A stretch of 58,868 nt of DNA from Comamonadaceae bacterium (GTDB lineage: Bacteria > Pseudomonadota > Gammaproteobacteria > Burkholderiales > Burkholderiaceae_C). The notes under the pieces were generated by a model, which saw only the letters and a program-made list of their open reading frames with translations, was not told where the DNA came from and made no database searches. Within the stretch, counting starts at the first letter, position 1; the number at the start of each line of letters is the position of its first letter. A program made the position numbers and the translations under genes. Shown piece after piece: positions 1 through 8,080 of the stretch. The stretch lies in the NCBI GenBank assembly GCA_027486255.1, contig JAIXPL010000022.1, positions 1 through 58,868 of the forward strand. Reading direction: 5' to 3'.

Positions 1-245
1 AAAACGCCTGTCGGACGACCACCCGAGCGGCCTTCGAAGGTTCCGATGCGGTCATTGCGAACCATCGAATTCGTAAATTTTCCGGAGATCTTCAGGTCTT
101 CGGGTGCATCCTCAGGCATTGCGATCAAGGTCTGTGCGGGGAGCACAGCATGCCCTGCGAGCGATGCGGGAAATTCAGTTTGAGCGTGCGATATGCCCTG
201 CAGCAGGGCCATCAGACTGGCGGCAATCGTGAGCTTGTGGAACAT
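1..245 (-). CDS. Esterase-like / phytase-family exported protein, N-terminal part (truncated by window edge)
   Basis: I translated this by hand from the minus strand; it runs off the left edge, so only about 81 N-terminal residues are present. It starts MFHKLTIAASLMALLQG, a signal peptide with likely cleavage after SHA-Q, followed by FPASLAGHAVLPAQT, AMPEDAPEDLKISGKF and a GRPTGV segment. This order resembles the N-terminus of the exported 'esterase-like activity of phytase' family, periplasmic phosphoesterase-like beta-propellers. The histidine phosphatase on the other side of a 214-base divergent spacer fits a phosphate-scavenging theme, but that link is inference. The catalytic part is outside the window. 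Confidence 0.6.
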   Translation of the reverse strand, partial: MFHKLTIAASLMALLQGISHAQTEFPASLAGHAVLPAQTLIAMPEDAPEDLKISGKFTNSMVRNDRIGTFEGRSGGRPTGV

Positions 246-459
246 CAAAGACTCCTTGGTTGGCGGTTAAGGCAAAGAGATCTTTTCATTCACTAATGAC
301 AAGCCGGTGACGCATACCCCGCATGCGCTAAACCTGTGGCCGCAGTGGGGTCGACATGAAGCTGACACAGAGGCCTTATCTACTGAGGATGATCTTTGCG
401 CGCCGTGCGCTCAATCCTGAGCAGGTGCGGGATCGACCGTTTTTTCTGGAGTCACTCAA

Positions 460-1149
460 ATGAAACCACTTGCACTGTCGCGCAGCCTAGGCGCTGCGAT
501 CTTCGCCTGCGCTCTGACCTTCTTTGCCGCATCGGCACAAGCGCAACTTACTGTTTATGTCGTACGCCACGGGCAAACCGACTGGAACCTTCAAGGACGC
601 ATTCAGGGTGGAACGGATAACCCATTGAATGCGACGGGTCGCGAGCAGGCCGCGAGTATGGGCCGCACGCTGTCGAGCACAAAGGTTGATGCGGTTTACA
701 CGAGCTCGCATCAGCGCGCTCGTCAAACTGCCGAGGTGTTTGAAGGCCGGGCGCCCATTCGTCCTATGGACGAATTGCGTGAGCGGTTTTTCGGTAAGTT
801 TGAAGGCGCGAATGACAAAGACCCGGCGGTCCTGGCCGACTGGAACAAACGACGCTTCACCTGGGGTGACAACATGGAGGGCGGCGAAACCTTGGAGAGC
901 CAGTCGCGACGCGCTGAGACGGCCTTGCGCCAGATTCGCTCCCAGCATCCCAACGGCGGCACGGTCGTGATTGTTGGACATGGTGGAATCAATCCTTTGC
1001 TGGTCTCGCACTTGATTGGTGTTGCCCCGCAAGAGGGAGCAAGCGCCATCAACCAGGGCAACGATGAGATCTACCGCATCGAACTGCCTGCGAGTGGTCC
1101 AGCCCAGATCTGGAAGCTGATTCCGCGCTCGAAGCTCAACGAGCTTTGA
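460..1149 (+). CDS. Exported histidine phosphatase (phosphoglycerate mutase-like superfamily)
   Basis: The 229-residue protein has an N-terminal signal peptide (cleavage near AQA-Q28) and the branch-1 histidine phosphatase signature RHG at residues 36-38, where His37 is the phosphate acceptor. The second catalytic histidine lies in VIVGHGG, His174. A conserved arginine is in the SSHQRARQTA block. The family removes phosphate from small metabolites. The signal peptide places this one in the periplasm, unlike cytoplasmic GpmB or CobC. It stands alone, divergent from a phytase-like esterase, so a role in releasing phosphate outside the inner membrane is plausible. The substrate cannot be read from the sequence. 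Confidence 0.85.
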   Translation: MKPLALSRSLGAAIFACALTFFAASAQAQLTVYVVRHGQTDWNLQGRIQGGTDNPLNATGREQAASMGRTLSSTKVDAVYTSSHQRARQTAEVFEGRAPIRPMDELRERFFGKFEGANDKDPAVLADWNKRRFTWGDNMEGGETLESQSRRAETALRQIRSQHPNGGTVVIVGHGGINPLLVSHLIGVAPQEGASAINQGNDEIYRIELPASGPAQIWKLIPRSKLNEL

Positions 1150-1161
1150 TGGCGGGGATGG

Positions 1162-1186
1162 GCCGCGAGCGTTCTGGCGCGGCTTT
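1162..1186 (+). terminator. Possible terminator after the histidine phosphatase gene
   Basis: GCCGCG (1162-1167) can pair with CGCGGC (1178-1183) across a 10-base loop, followed by only TTT. It sits 13 bases after the phosphatase stop codon. The stem is short and the T run poor, so this is a weak call. Confidence 0.3.
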
Positions 1187-1321
1187 GACAAATTGGGAAG
1201 CGGCTTGAATGCCCTTGCTGCTTTTGCTGCAGCTCGCCCATAAAGGCTGTTGTAGGACAGACTCGGCCCCCTTCGCTCGCTTCAGGCCATGGCTCCCAGG
1301 CCCCTGGCCTATGATGGATTC

Positions 1322-1750
1322 ATGCGCAAACGCTGGCTCGTGCTCCTGGTCCTGTCCCTGCTGATCGGGCGTGCCTGGGGCCTGCATCTGCCCTTGATCA
1401 TGGGGCAGGAGGCCCCTTGTCACGGACAGGCCGCGAGCGCGCTTCATGCCAGTGCGGCGCCAGCGCATGCCGCGCACCTGCAGGCTGACTCTTCAGCCCC
1501 TGCCCAGCTTCACGCTCAAGACGATGGCGTGGCCACGGCCAGCGTCTCGTCTGCGGAGGCGCCGACTTCCTCTTCTTCAGCGCCCACAGATGGGGTGCAA
1601 GGGGATGGGCATGTCTGCTGCCTGGTGCTGCTCGGTGTTGAAGACTGGCTGTGGCCTGCCAGCTTCGTGTTCACGCCCGAGCAGCCCGAGCCGAGCTGGG
1701 CCAGCACCAGCCTGGCCCTCGACCTGCGCCCGCCTATTCAAGGACTCTGA
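1322..1750 (+). CDS. Small exported Ala/Ser/His-rich protein upstream of a cupredoxin
   Basis: This 142-residue protein begins MRKRWLVLLVLSLLIGRAWG, a signal peptide or membrane anchor, followed by an Ala/His/Ser-rich low-complexity segment with several histidines (PCHGQA, ALHASAAPAHAAHL) and a conserved-looking GHVCCLVLLG. The His/Cys pattern and the neighbouring copper-site protein, 74 bases downstream on the same strand, suggest a periplasmic metal-handling role similar in style to DUF2946-type proteins. That assignment is inference. An upstream ATG at 1289 would add 11 residues ahead of the signal sequence, so 1322 is preferred. Confidence 0.5.
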   Translation: MRKRWLVLLVLSLLIGRAWGLHLPLIMGQEAPCHGQAASALHASAAPAHAAHLQADSSAPAQLHAQDDGVATASVSSAEAPTSSSSAPTDGVQGDGHVCCLVLLGVEDWLWPASFVFTPEQPEPSWASTSLALDLRPPIQGL

Positions 1751-1824
1751 TCCATCTCGCCGGGCCCGGCTTGCCGGGTCAGCTTCATCACGATCGTCGC
1801 GCCCCTGGGCGCATCGGAGTCTTT

Positions 1825-2775
1825 ATGTCTTTTGCCTTTCAACATCACCATGGTGCGATGCTGCTCAAGTACAGCGGCATCAGTTTCATCTCGGGAGCCG
1901 TCAACCACGGCTTTTTCAGCGGGGAGCGCTCAGTCTGGACAGCGCTCGTCGGCATCGTGCTCTTTGTCCTTGGCGCGGTGCTCGAGCACCGGCTCAGCGA
2001 CAGTTCTCAGGAGCGCGACCAAGGCCTTGTACGCACCCTCACACTGGGTACCTTGCTGTCGATTGGTCTGGGTTTTTTTACGGGCGGTCTGCAGCACTTT
2101 CCCGATTCACCTGCGCGCAGCGCCTGGGTGGTGCCGCTGGGTTTTGTCATCTCGGTGCCCGCGCTGGCCATGAGCGGCGGTTTGGCATGGCGCCGCAGCA
2201 GCACCGTCTATGTGTGGGTGCTCAGTGTGCTGGTGGCTGGTGGCAGCTACGGCGCCTGGCAGTGGCTGGAGCGCCATCCCCAATGGGCCAACGGAGGTCA
2301 CTCCCATGGCGATCAGGCCGCCTCTACCGATGTCATGGCCCTGCAGGTGGCGCAGGTCATCGAGGTCCGCATGGATGACCAAATGCGCTTTGTCCCCGAC
2401 ACCCTAGAAGTTCAGGCCGGGCAGGCGGTCCGTCTGATGGTGCACAACGCCGGGCGGCTGCCGCATGAACTGGTGCTGGGCACCGCCGAGCAGATCCGCG
2501 AGCATGCGCAGCAGATGAAGCAGGGGCATGACCAAGCCCACAGCCATGATGCCGCAGGCGCGGCAGCCATTGAAGTCGAGCCCGGCAAGACCGGCGAATT
2601 GGTGCTGCGCTTTGCCCAGCCGGGCCGCTTCGAGATCGTCTGCCTGATTGCGGGGCACTATGAGGCTGGGATGCGGGGCAGCCTGACGGTCGTGCCCGCC
2701 TCAGCCGCAGCCAGCCCCTCAAGCAAGCCTGCCGCCACGCCGGGTGCACACGACCACGGCAGCCACAAGCATTGA
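1825..2775 (+). CDS. Membrane-anchored cupredoxin (N-terminal transmembrane domain plus type 1 copper domain)
   Basis: The 316-residue protein has two parts. Residues about 1-160 hold four or five hydrophobic helices (for example VWTALVGIVLFVLGAVLEH and YVWVLSVLVAGGSYGAW). Residues about 170-300 form a plastocyanin/azurin-like fold with a complete set of likely type 1 copper ligands: His214 in LPHELVLG, Cys273 in IVCLIAGHYEAGM, His278 and Met283. His-rich stretches (HSHGDQ, HDQAHSHDA and the C-terminal HDHGSHKH) could bind extra metal. Cupredoxins with a HELV-type first ligand motif occur in copper-resistance loci. A role in periplasmic copper binding or electron transfer is likely; the membrane domain's function is unknown. 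The start at 1825 avoids an implausible leader from 1651. Confidence 0.7.
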   Translation: MSFAFQHHHGAMLLKYSGISFISGAVNHGFFSGERSVWTALVGIVLFVLGAVLEHRLSDSSQERDQGLVRTLTLGTLLSIGLGFFTGGLQHFPDSPARSAWVVPLGFVISVPALAMSGGLAWRRSSTVYVWVLSVLVAGGSYGAWQWLERHPQWANGGHSHGDQAASTDVMALQVAQVIEVRMDDQMRFVPDTLEVQAGQAVRLMVHNAGRLPHELVLGTAEQIREHAQQMKQGHDQAHSHDAAGAAAIEVEPGKTGELVLRFAQPGRFEIVCLIAGHYEAGMRGSLTVVPASAAASPSSKPAATPGAHDHGSHKH

Positions 2776-2788
2776 GGCTCGCTTGTGG
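2763..2788. terminator. Possible bidirectional hairpin between convergent genes
   Basis: CCACAAGC (2763-2770) pairs with GCTTGTGG (2781-2788) around a 10-base loop that contains the cupredoxin stop codon. It lies between the convergent cupredoxin and exported-protein genes. There is no T run, so termination is only suggested by position. Confidence 0.3.
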
Positions 2789-2811
2789 GCGGGGGCCGGA
2801 CGGGCTGCGGA

Positions 2812-3444
2812 TCAGCGAACGATCTCAGCCGTTTCGGCGCTGATAAACAGCTTACCCGTGTTGGAAAAGGCGCCTGTTCTGCCGGTAATTTTCACGAGCG
2901 CCTTGCCGCCCGTTGCCATGGTCAGCGCTCGGAATGAGGCCCTGCGCATTTGGTCCAGCGTGTCGACGAGGGGCTCGGGATACGTCTTGGCTCTGCTCGG
3001 GACAATCACGATGTCGATTTCTGGATTCGTCCTGTTCATGATCTGGATACCCGACAGCCAATTGCCCTCGAATAACTCGAAATCGAATCGGTATCCCCAC
3101 ACCTTGTTGGGCTCGGTTTCTCTGAAGTGACTCAGGTACCCGTAAATCACGATCTCTTTGCCGGAGTTTCTGAGCGCGTTTTCAGATGCCAGTTCGAGGT
3201 AGTCGATCTTCTTGCCGCCCAGCAAGATGAAGCCTTTTTCGCTGAATCGGGCCGCCTCGGCACCGCCGGCTGGCGCTCCCGATGAGCAAGATCCGCCAGA
3301 GCTGCTCAGGGCCGCAGCCTGCTCATTGCTCAGATTGGAAAAGGTCACGCCCCTGAGCCGGCAATCGTTGGCCAGGCTGTCCGGGCTGAATCCGATGGCG
3401 CCCAGGGCGGTGGATCCGGCTGCCAGCCAAGTTGCGAGTTTCAT
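2812..3444 (-). CDS. Hypothetical exported protein
   Basis: The 210-residue protein starts MKLATWLAAGSTALGAIGF, a signal peptide with cleavage near SLA-N. The mature part has a Ser/Gly/Ala/Cys-rich stretch (SSSGGSCSSGAPAGG) and then a soluble mixed alpha/beta-looking region with no motif I recognise. The start is supported by GGAG nine bases upstream of ATG 3444; an in-frame ATG five codons earlier (3459) is less well placed. Codon use is less GC-rich than in the catabolic genes further right, in keeping with accessory DNA. Function unknown; periplasmic or secreted location is inferred from the signal peptide. Confidence 0.6.
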   Translation of the reverse strand: MKLATWLAAGSTALGAIGFSPDSLANDCRLRGVTFSNLSNEQAAALSSSGGSCSSGAPAGGAEAARFSEKGFILLGGKKIDYLELASENALRNSGKEIVIYGYLSHFRETEPNKVWGYRFDFELFEGNWLSGIQIMNRTNPEIDIVIVPSRAKTYPEPLVDTLDQMRRASFRALTMATGGKALVKITGRTGAFSNTGKLFISAETAEIVR

Positions 3445-3539
3445 GTGTGCAATCTCCAAAGTGCTTGAGGTGGTGACAGCCAGTGAGCTGACGTGTCAGC
3501 GCCTGCCTACAGGGCAGCGCTGCGTGCTTAGTTTCAAAA

Positions 3540-3567
3540 ATTTTAACGTTTAAAAATTTAAAAACAA
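3540..3567 (-). promoter_or_regulatory. Putative sigma70 promoter for the 2812-3444 gene
   Basis: On the minus strand TTGTTT (3567-3562) and TAAAAT (3545-3540) are separated by 16 bases in the most AT-rich stretch of the neighbourhood. This would start transcription near 3533, about 90 bases before the exported-protein start codon. Confidence 0.4.
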
Positions 3568-3573
3568 ATTGAC

Positions 3574-3589
3574 TATTTAGATCTAAATA
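3574..3589. promoter_or_regulatory. 16-bp perfect palindrome TATTTAGATCTAAATA, operator candidate
   Basis: The perfect palindrome lies just upstream of the -35 box of the putative minus-strand promoter and overlaps the T of a plus-strand TTGACT (3569-3574). Its core TTTAGATCTAAA matches the core TTTAGGTCTAAA of the palindrome in front of the aminobenzoyl-CoA operon at 30896-30919 in 11 of 12 positions. A dimeric regulator such as a MarR-type protein is a plausible ligand. Confidence 0.5.
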
Positions 3590-3652
3590 AGTCTGGTTCG
3601 GTCTAGGGGGGCGCTAGGCGAGCCAAAAGAGGGCATGTCTCCCGCCATGGAC

Positions 3653-3690
3653 GCCATTCACCCAGGGTGCTGGGTGAATGGCCCTTGTTT
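3653..3690 (+). terminator. Strong hairpin with T run, no obvious upstream gene
   Basis: A perfect 12-bp stem, GCCATTCACCCA (3653-3664) with TGGGTGAATGGC (3671-3682), has a 6-base loop and is followed by CCTTGTTTTTG. It looks like an intrinsic terminator for plus-strand transcription. No plus-strand coding region precedes it nearby, so it may end a small RNA beginning in the AT-rich stretch around 3575-3600. Confidence 0.6.
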
Positions 3691-3770
3691 TTGTCGATGA
3701 AGAACTGTTAACTTTTTTATTCAATGTGCAAATCAGAGCGTTTTTCTGAGGAACAGAGGAGCCAGCTCAT

Positions 3771-3799
3771 CATTCTTTTAAAGAATGTTACCGTGGTAA
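3771..3799. promoter_or_regulatory. Two adjacent palindromes upstream of the lipoprotein gene
   Basis: CATTCTTT-T-AAAGAATG (3771-3787) is directly followed by TTACC-GT-GGTAA (3788-3799). Both are perfect inverted repeats. They end 59 bases before the GTG start at 3859, a suitable position for operator sites over the lipoprotein promoter. No clear -10/-35 pair was found. Confidence 0.4.
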
Positions 3800-3858
3800 A
3801 CATTTGATGCCTGCCCGCTGTGGCCCGCGGTGTAGACGACTTCCCCAGGAGCCTTGAA

Positions 3859-4668
3859 GTGAAAAGCCCGTTTCTCATCTGTCTAGTGTTGGCCTTGTTG
3901 GCGGGCTGCGGCTCACCCTATCGGGAAAAAGGCTTCAAGAGCGAGCCCGACTACGAACTGGCCAGGGCAGGCGGGCTGTCGCCGCGTGGCGTTGACCTGT
4001 TCAAGAGCGTGGGGGTGAGCACGCCGGAGGCCTTCAGGGAGGCCGCAGGCGAGATGAAGTCCTCGGGTTACTCCACGTCCAGCCATCCGGACGCGGTCTA
4101 CCAGTACTCCAAGGACCGCTTTGACGGGCGCCCCTCCGGTCGCTCAGCCTTGCAACAACGGACCGTCCGCCAGGAAGAGGAGCGGCGCGCCGAGCAGCGC
4201 AAACGAGAACAGCAGCAACTTGAGGCGCAGAAAAAAGCTGCCCAGGAAGAGGCCGAGCGCAAGAAAAAGCAGCAGGAAGAGGCCGCCCGGGAAGCTCAGA
4301 GGCAAAAGAATCTACAGGCCCTTGCCGCCGAATGGGACCGTCTGGACCGCGTGGGCCCGGCCTTCTGTGGGGCGGTGAGCAATGTATCCCGGGGTGTGGC
4401 CGAGCGGGTGGCCTCTGGCGTGCGAACCGATCCTTCTGGTGTCCGCTTCAATCGATCCAACTACGTATCGCCCAGGCAAACCATGCAGGAGTCTGGCCTG
4501 TTTGGCATGTACCTGGGTGCTGCCTTTGCCGGCATGTACGACGGCTCTCGCCTAACCCCCAGTTGCCGCGTCACCGTCTACACCAACGTTGGCCCGGTGT
4601 ACTGTGAGGTGGAAGCCGCGCACATCCAGTCCGGCGTGGTAGTCGACTACAAGTCCTGCAAGCGCTAG
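3859..4668 (+). CDS. Lipoprotein with a charged coiled-coil
   Basis: I place the start at GTG 3859, with AGGAG ending 7 bases upstream, giving 269 residues. The N-terminus VKSPFLICLVLALLAGCG carries a lipobox (LAGC) at about residues 15-18, so the mature protein should be an outer- or inner-membrane lipoprotein. Residues about 105-160 are a Glu/Gln/Lys/Arg/Ala-rich coiled coil (EEERRAEQRKREQQQ and similar). The C-terminal 100 residues hold hydrophobic segments and three cysteines (PSCRVTV, VYCEVE, KSCKR). I do not recognise the family; function unknown. A start at 3820 would bury the signal sequence. Confidence 0.65.
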   Translation: MKSPFLICLVLALLAGCGSPYREKGFKSEPDYELARAGGLSPRGVDLFKSVGVSTPEAFREAAGEMKSSGYSTSSHPDAVYQYSKDRFDGRPSGRSALQQRTVRQEEERRAEQRKREQQQLEAQKKAAQEEAERKKKQQEEAAREAQRQKNLQALAAEWDRLDRVGPAFCGAVSNVSRGVAERVASGVRTDPSGVRFNRSNYVSPRQTMQESGLFGMYLGAAFAGMYDGSRLTPSCRVTVYTNVGPVYCEVEAAHIQSGVVVDYKSCKR

Positions 4669-4871
4669 CCGCGCCGGCGTCGGCCTTCATACCTTCAGCC
4701 TGAGCAGTCGGGTGGCCTGTGGCCACTCGGTATGCGCATGCCCGCAGCCCTAGCCCTGGGCGCGCAAGGAGCTGTTCCTTCACGATCCGCCGCGAATCAC
4801 CACAGGAGATTTAACAGAAAGAAAACATGAATTGACATTCAATCGCACGGGTCTGTGGATACCCCTTTGCG
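4669..4871. other. 203-base spacer before the autotransporter
   Basis: It contains one short hairpin, GTGGCC-TGT-GGCCAC, near 4711-4725 without a T run, and no convincing promoter. A TTGACA at 4832-4837 lacks a good -10 partner at the right distance and would start transcription almost at the ATG. Nothing else is seen. Confidence 0.4.
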
Positions 4872-7800
4872 ATGAACCAATCAGCGTTTCCCGCCCGCTT
4901 CAATGGCGGCTGCCGGCCCGTGCCCAGGACCGCGCTGTTGGCTTTGCTGTGGGGGGCGCTGCACTGCCCAGCCGCATGGGGTCAGACCGTCATCTCTATC
5001 TCCAGCGTCACCGGCGCCTCGGGCGGCAACGGAGGCGATGGCAGCGTATCTGATGGCATCACGGGTGGAAGCGGTGGCAATGGCGGGGCCAGTGGCTGCG
5101 GTTTCTCTGGAGGCCTAGGCGCCGCTGGCGATGAAGCTAATGGGGGCGCGGGAGGAGGGGGCGGCGCCAATTCGATAGGCCGCAATGCGAACGAGTCAGC
5201 ACCGGGTCCTGGTCGTTCGTCTCCCCCAAGCTCGTGTGCTGCCGGCGGACAAGGTGGCTTTTCGGTGGAAAGTCCTTTGGTTGGCGGTGGGGGTGGGGGC
5301 GGGGGCGGGGCTCAGCACGGGTACATCGCCAATCACGCAGGTGCTCTTTATTCCGTGGCCGCAGGGGTGCTCGTCATCGGAGGAAACGGTGGCCATGGTG
5401 GCGCTGCAGGGGCAACGTCGGCAGCAGGCATGGGTGGTGCAGATGGTGGCAGGGCAGGGGCGGCTGGCAACGGACTGCATCTGTCCGCCGCATCTTTGCA
5501 TAACAGCGGCTCTATTCAGGGGGGCTCGGGGGGGACAGGAGGTTCCGCACAGACCACCAATTCCGCTCAAATTGGCCAAGATGGCACTTCATCGGATGGC
5601 GGTACAGGCGTCCTTGGCCAGAATGCTTCAACCCTCTTGAATCAATCTGGCGCTCAGATCATGGGGGGTGCTGGCAGGTCGGGTGGCACGGGTGTGGCCT
5701 TGTCCAAGTCAACGCTCACAAACCAGGGCAGCATCATGGGGGGACGCAGTGCTGCCCGGTTCGCACAAGATGCGGGCAGCTCCAGCTTGGGTGTTTCGAG
5801 CTCAGGCGAATCGACGGTGAACAACTTTGGGGTCATCTCCGGAGGTCTTCTGGCCGATGGCACGCGTGGCCATGCCTTGACTTTTTCAGGGGGTGGCAAC
5901 CGGCTCGTGGTTCAGCCTGGGGCCAGCTTCGTCGGGGGCATACGCAGCACCAGCGCCACTGCCTTGGGTGGCGACACACTGGAGCTGGCGGGCGCCAGCG
6001 GCACCACCGCTTCACCTCATTCCTTTGATCTGTCGAACGTGTCGGGCTTTCGGAACCTGATCAAGTCGGGCGATTCTGTATGGTCGGTGACGGGGGCGAT
6101 GAGCAGCGCGCCCAGCGGAGCGGCCTGGCGCATCACGGGCGGCATCTTGCAGGTGAACTCGGCCACAGCCAGCGAGCTGGTGGCTGGCTCCACCGTCACC
6201 CTGGCCGGCGGCACCTTGCGCACGGCCAGCACGGCCGGCACCACGGTGGCCAATGCCTTGAACGTCGAGTTGGCCAGCACCCTCGACAACGCCGGTTACA
6301 GCGTGACTTATTCAGGGGCGTTGTCCGGTAACGGCACCCTGAGTTTTGTAGGTACGGGCAGCACCACCTTGCTCAACACGAACAGTTTCACAGGGGGTAT
6401 CAGCGTGCGAGAAGGTACGCTGAACGTGGACAGTACGGCCACCCTGGGCAGCGGCCCGCTGGCGGTCGGTGGCACCCTGGTAATGAACCAAGCCGCGCAA
6501 ACAGTCTCTGGCCTGAGCGGCAACGGTGCGTTGACGCTCAATGGCACGGCCTTCACTGTCAACTCGACGCAGACCAACACCTTTGGCGGCACCATCAACG
6601 GCAGCGGCTCTCTCATGACCGCGGGCACCGGCACACTCACCCTCAATGGGGTGAATACCTTTTCGGGTGGCACCACGGTGGCCAGCGGCACGCTGGCCAT
6701 CGGGGATGCCAGCAGCCCGGGCTCACGCCTGGCCGGCGGTGTGAACGTGGAGGCTTTGGGCACCCTCATGGGCCATGGCCGCATCGATGGCCTGCTCAGC
6801 AACAGCGGCAACGTGGCGCCTGGCGGCAGCGTGGGCATCCTCACCGTGGCCGATTACACGCAAAGCAGCTCGGGCACCCTGAGCATCGAGGTGACCCCGT
6901 CCACCGTGCCAGGCACGGGCCACGACCAGCTCAATGTGCTGGGCTCGGCCCAATTGGCCGGCACGCTCGCTGTCAAGGTGGGCAGCGGCCGTTTTGCGCT
7001 GGGCTCGGCCTACAACATCGTTCATGCAGGTGCAGGCCTCAGCGGCACTTTTGCGAGCGTCAGCTACGAACCGGCCTTTGCCTCCTACATCCTGCCGCAG
7101 CTCACCTACGAGCTCAACGATGTCTACCTCAGGCTCAAGCCAGGCCCGGAGGTCTTTAGCTCGGCTCAGGTGATGGCCGACAGCGCCCTGGGTGTGGTGC
7201 GCGGTCTGGGCAGCCTGCACCAGCGTGTGCTGGCGCCCCGCGTGGCCGAGCGCGGTGTCTGGCTCGACCGGCATGTCGAGGACGGCAGTTAGGGAGATTC
7301 GGCACTGCGCCACCAGGGCATGAGCCTGGGTCTGGAGATGGTGAACACGCACGACACCCGTGCGGGCGTGGCGGTGTCCCTCGGTGAACTGCAGACGCGC
7401 CGGGTGGGGCAGCAGGTGTCGGTCACCAGCCAGGGACTGTCGCTGTACGGCGTGTACGAGCCCGGGCCCTGGCGCTTGGCGGCTGCGCTGGGGGCGGGCA
7501 GTCTGCGCCACGGCAGTACCCGTCAACTGGGAGAGACGGGCCTCCATGCCATCGGCCGCAGCACGGGCGCTTACCTGCAGGCCCAGGCCGAAGCCAGTGT
7601 GCGGCTGGAACAGAGCTGGGGTGTGTGGAGTCCTTACGCAGGACTGGCCTGGGTACGCACCCGCTCCAGCGCCTTCACCGAGACCGGTGCCCAGAGCCTG
7701 AGCCTGAGCTACAGCGAGCAGACGCTGAACCTCGGTCAGGTGCGGGCGGGGGTGATGGTGGAGGCACAGCCGCTGAGCCTAGCCGGTGCCAGCTTGATGC

Positions 7801-8042
7801 CCTGGTTTCGCCTGGGTGGGGTGTTCAGCACAGGCGCTTCGCAGCCTGCGCATGAAGTCAGCGTGGCGGGTGCCAGCGCCTGGCTCCGTGCGCCGCAGGT
7901 CAGCCCCCTCACCGACCTGGGCCTGGGCCTGAGCGTGAGCAACGCCCGCCAGAGCCTGCGCGCAGGCCTGTCCCTCTCTACCCAGTTTGCCTCAGGCATG
8001 CGCCTGAGTCAGCTCGCCGTGCAGCTGAGCTACCGCTGGTAG
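4872..8042 (+). pseudogene. Autotransporter adhesin-like protein interrupted by one in-frame TAG
   Basis: One reading frame runs from ATG 4872 to the stop at 8040-8042 but is broken by TAG at 7290-7292. The first part (806 residues) has a signal peptide ending near AWG-Q, an extremely Gly-rich region (about residues 45-200) and Ser/Thr/Gly beta-helix repeats of the autotransporter-associated type (several SFTGG/TFSGGTTVASGTLAI units). The second part, in the same frame, encodes the C-terminal beta-barrel of about 250 residues ending LAVQLSYRW, with the terminal aromatic residue typical of type V barrels. The TAG lies just after VWLDRHVEDGS, at the barrel's start. Without the barrel the passenger cannot reach the surface, so this is a pseudogene, a readthrough gene or a sequencing error. 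Confidence 0.8.
5289..5310 (+). repeat. G-rich hexanucleotide tract inside the Gly-rich passenger
   Basis: GGGGGT GGGGGC GGGGGC GGGG encodes a run of glycines. Changes by one six-base unit keep the frame and would lengthen or shorten the glycine run; single-G slippage would shift the frame. Confidence 0.5.
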
Positions 8043-8080
8043 CCAGCGAGTGGCCCAGGGCAGCTTGGGCTGCAGCGCCT

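Larger units (their letters stand above)
3445..3858. other. 414-base gene-free AT-rich regulatory region
   Basis: This is the only stretch over 300 bases without a gene. It holds, left to right, the leader and promoter of the minus-strand exported protein, the 16-bp palindrome at 3574-3589, the orphan hairpin/terminator at 3653-3690, and two adjacent palindromes at 3771-3799 before the lipoprotein gene. It is markedly AT-rich compared with flanking DNA. No ORF in it looks like a real gene. Confidence 0.6.

Noticed and set aside
4832..4861. TTGACA as the -35 of an autotransporter promoter
   Set aside because: The best -10 at 17-18 bases (GTGGAT/TGGATA) is poor and would place the start of transcription at the start codon without room for a ribosome site.
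7320..8042. The autotransporter barrel as an independent gene starting at ATG 7320
   Set aside because: There is no ribosome site or signal peptide, and the frame joins the passenger with only one stop codon between; a free barrel without export signal makes no sense.
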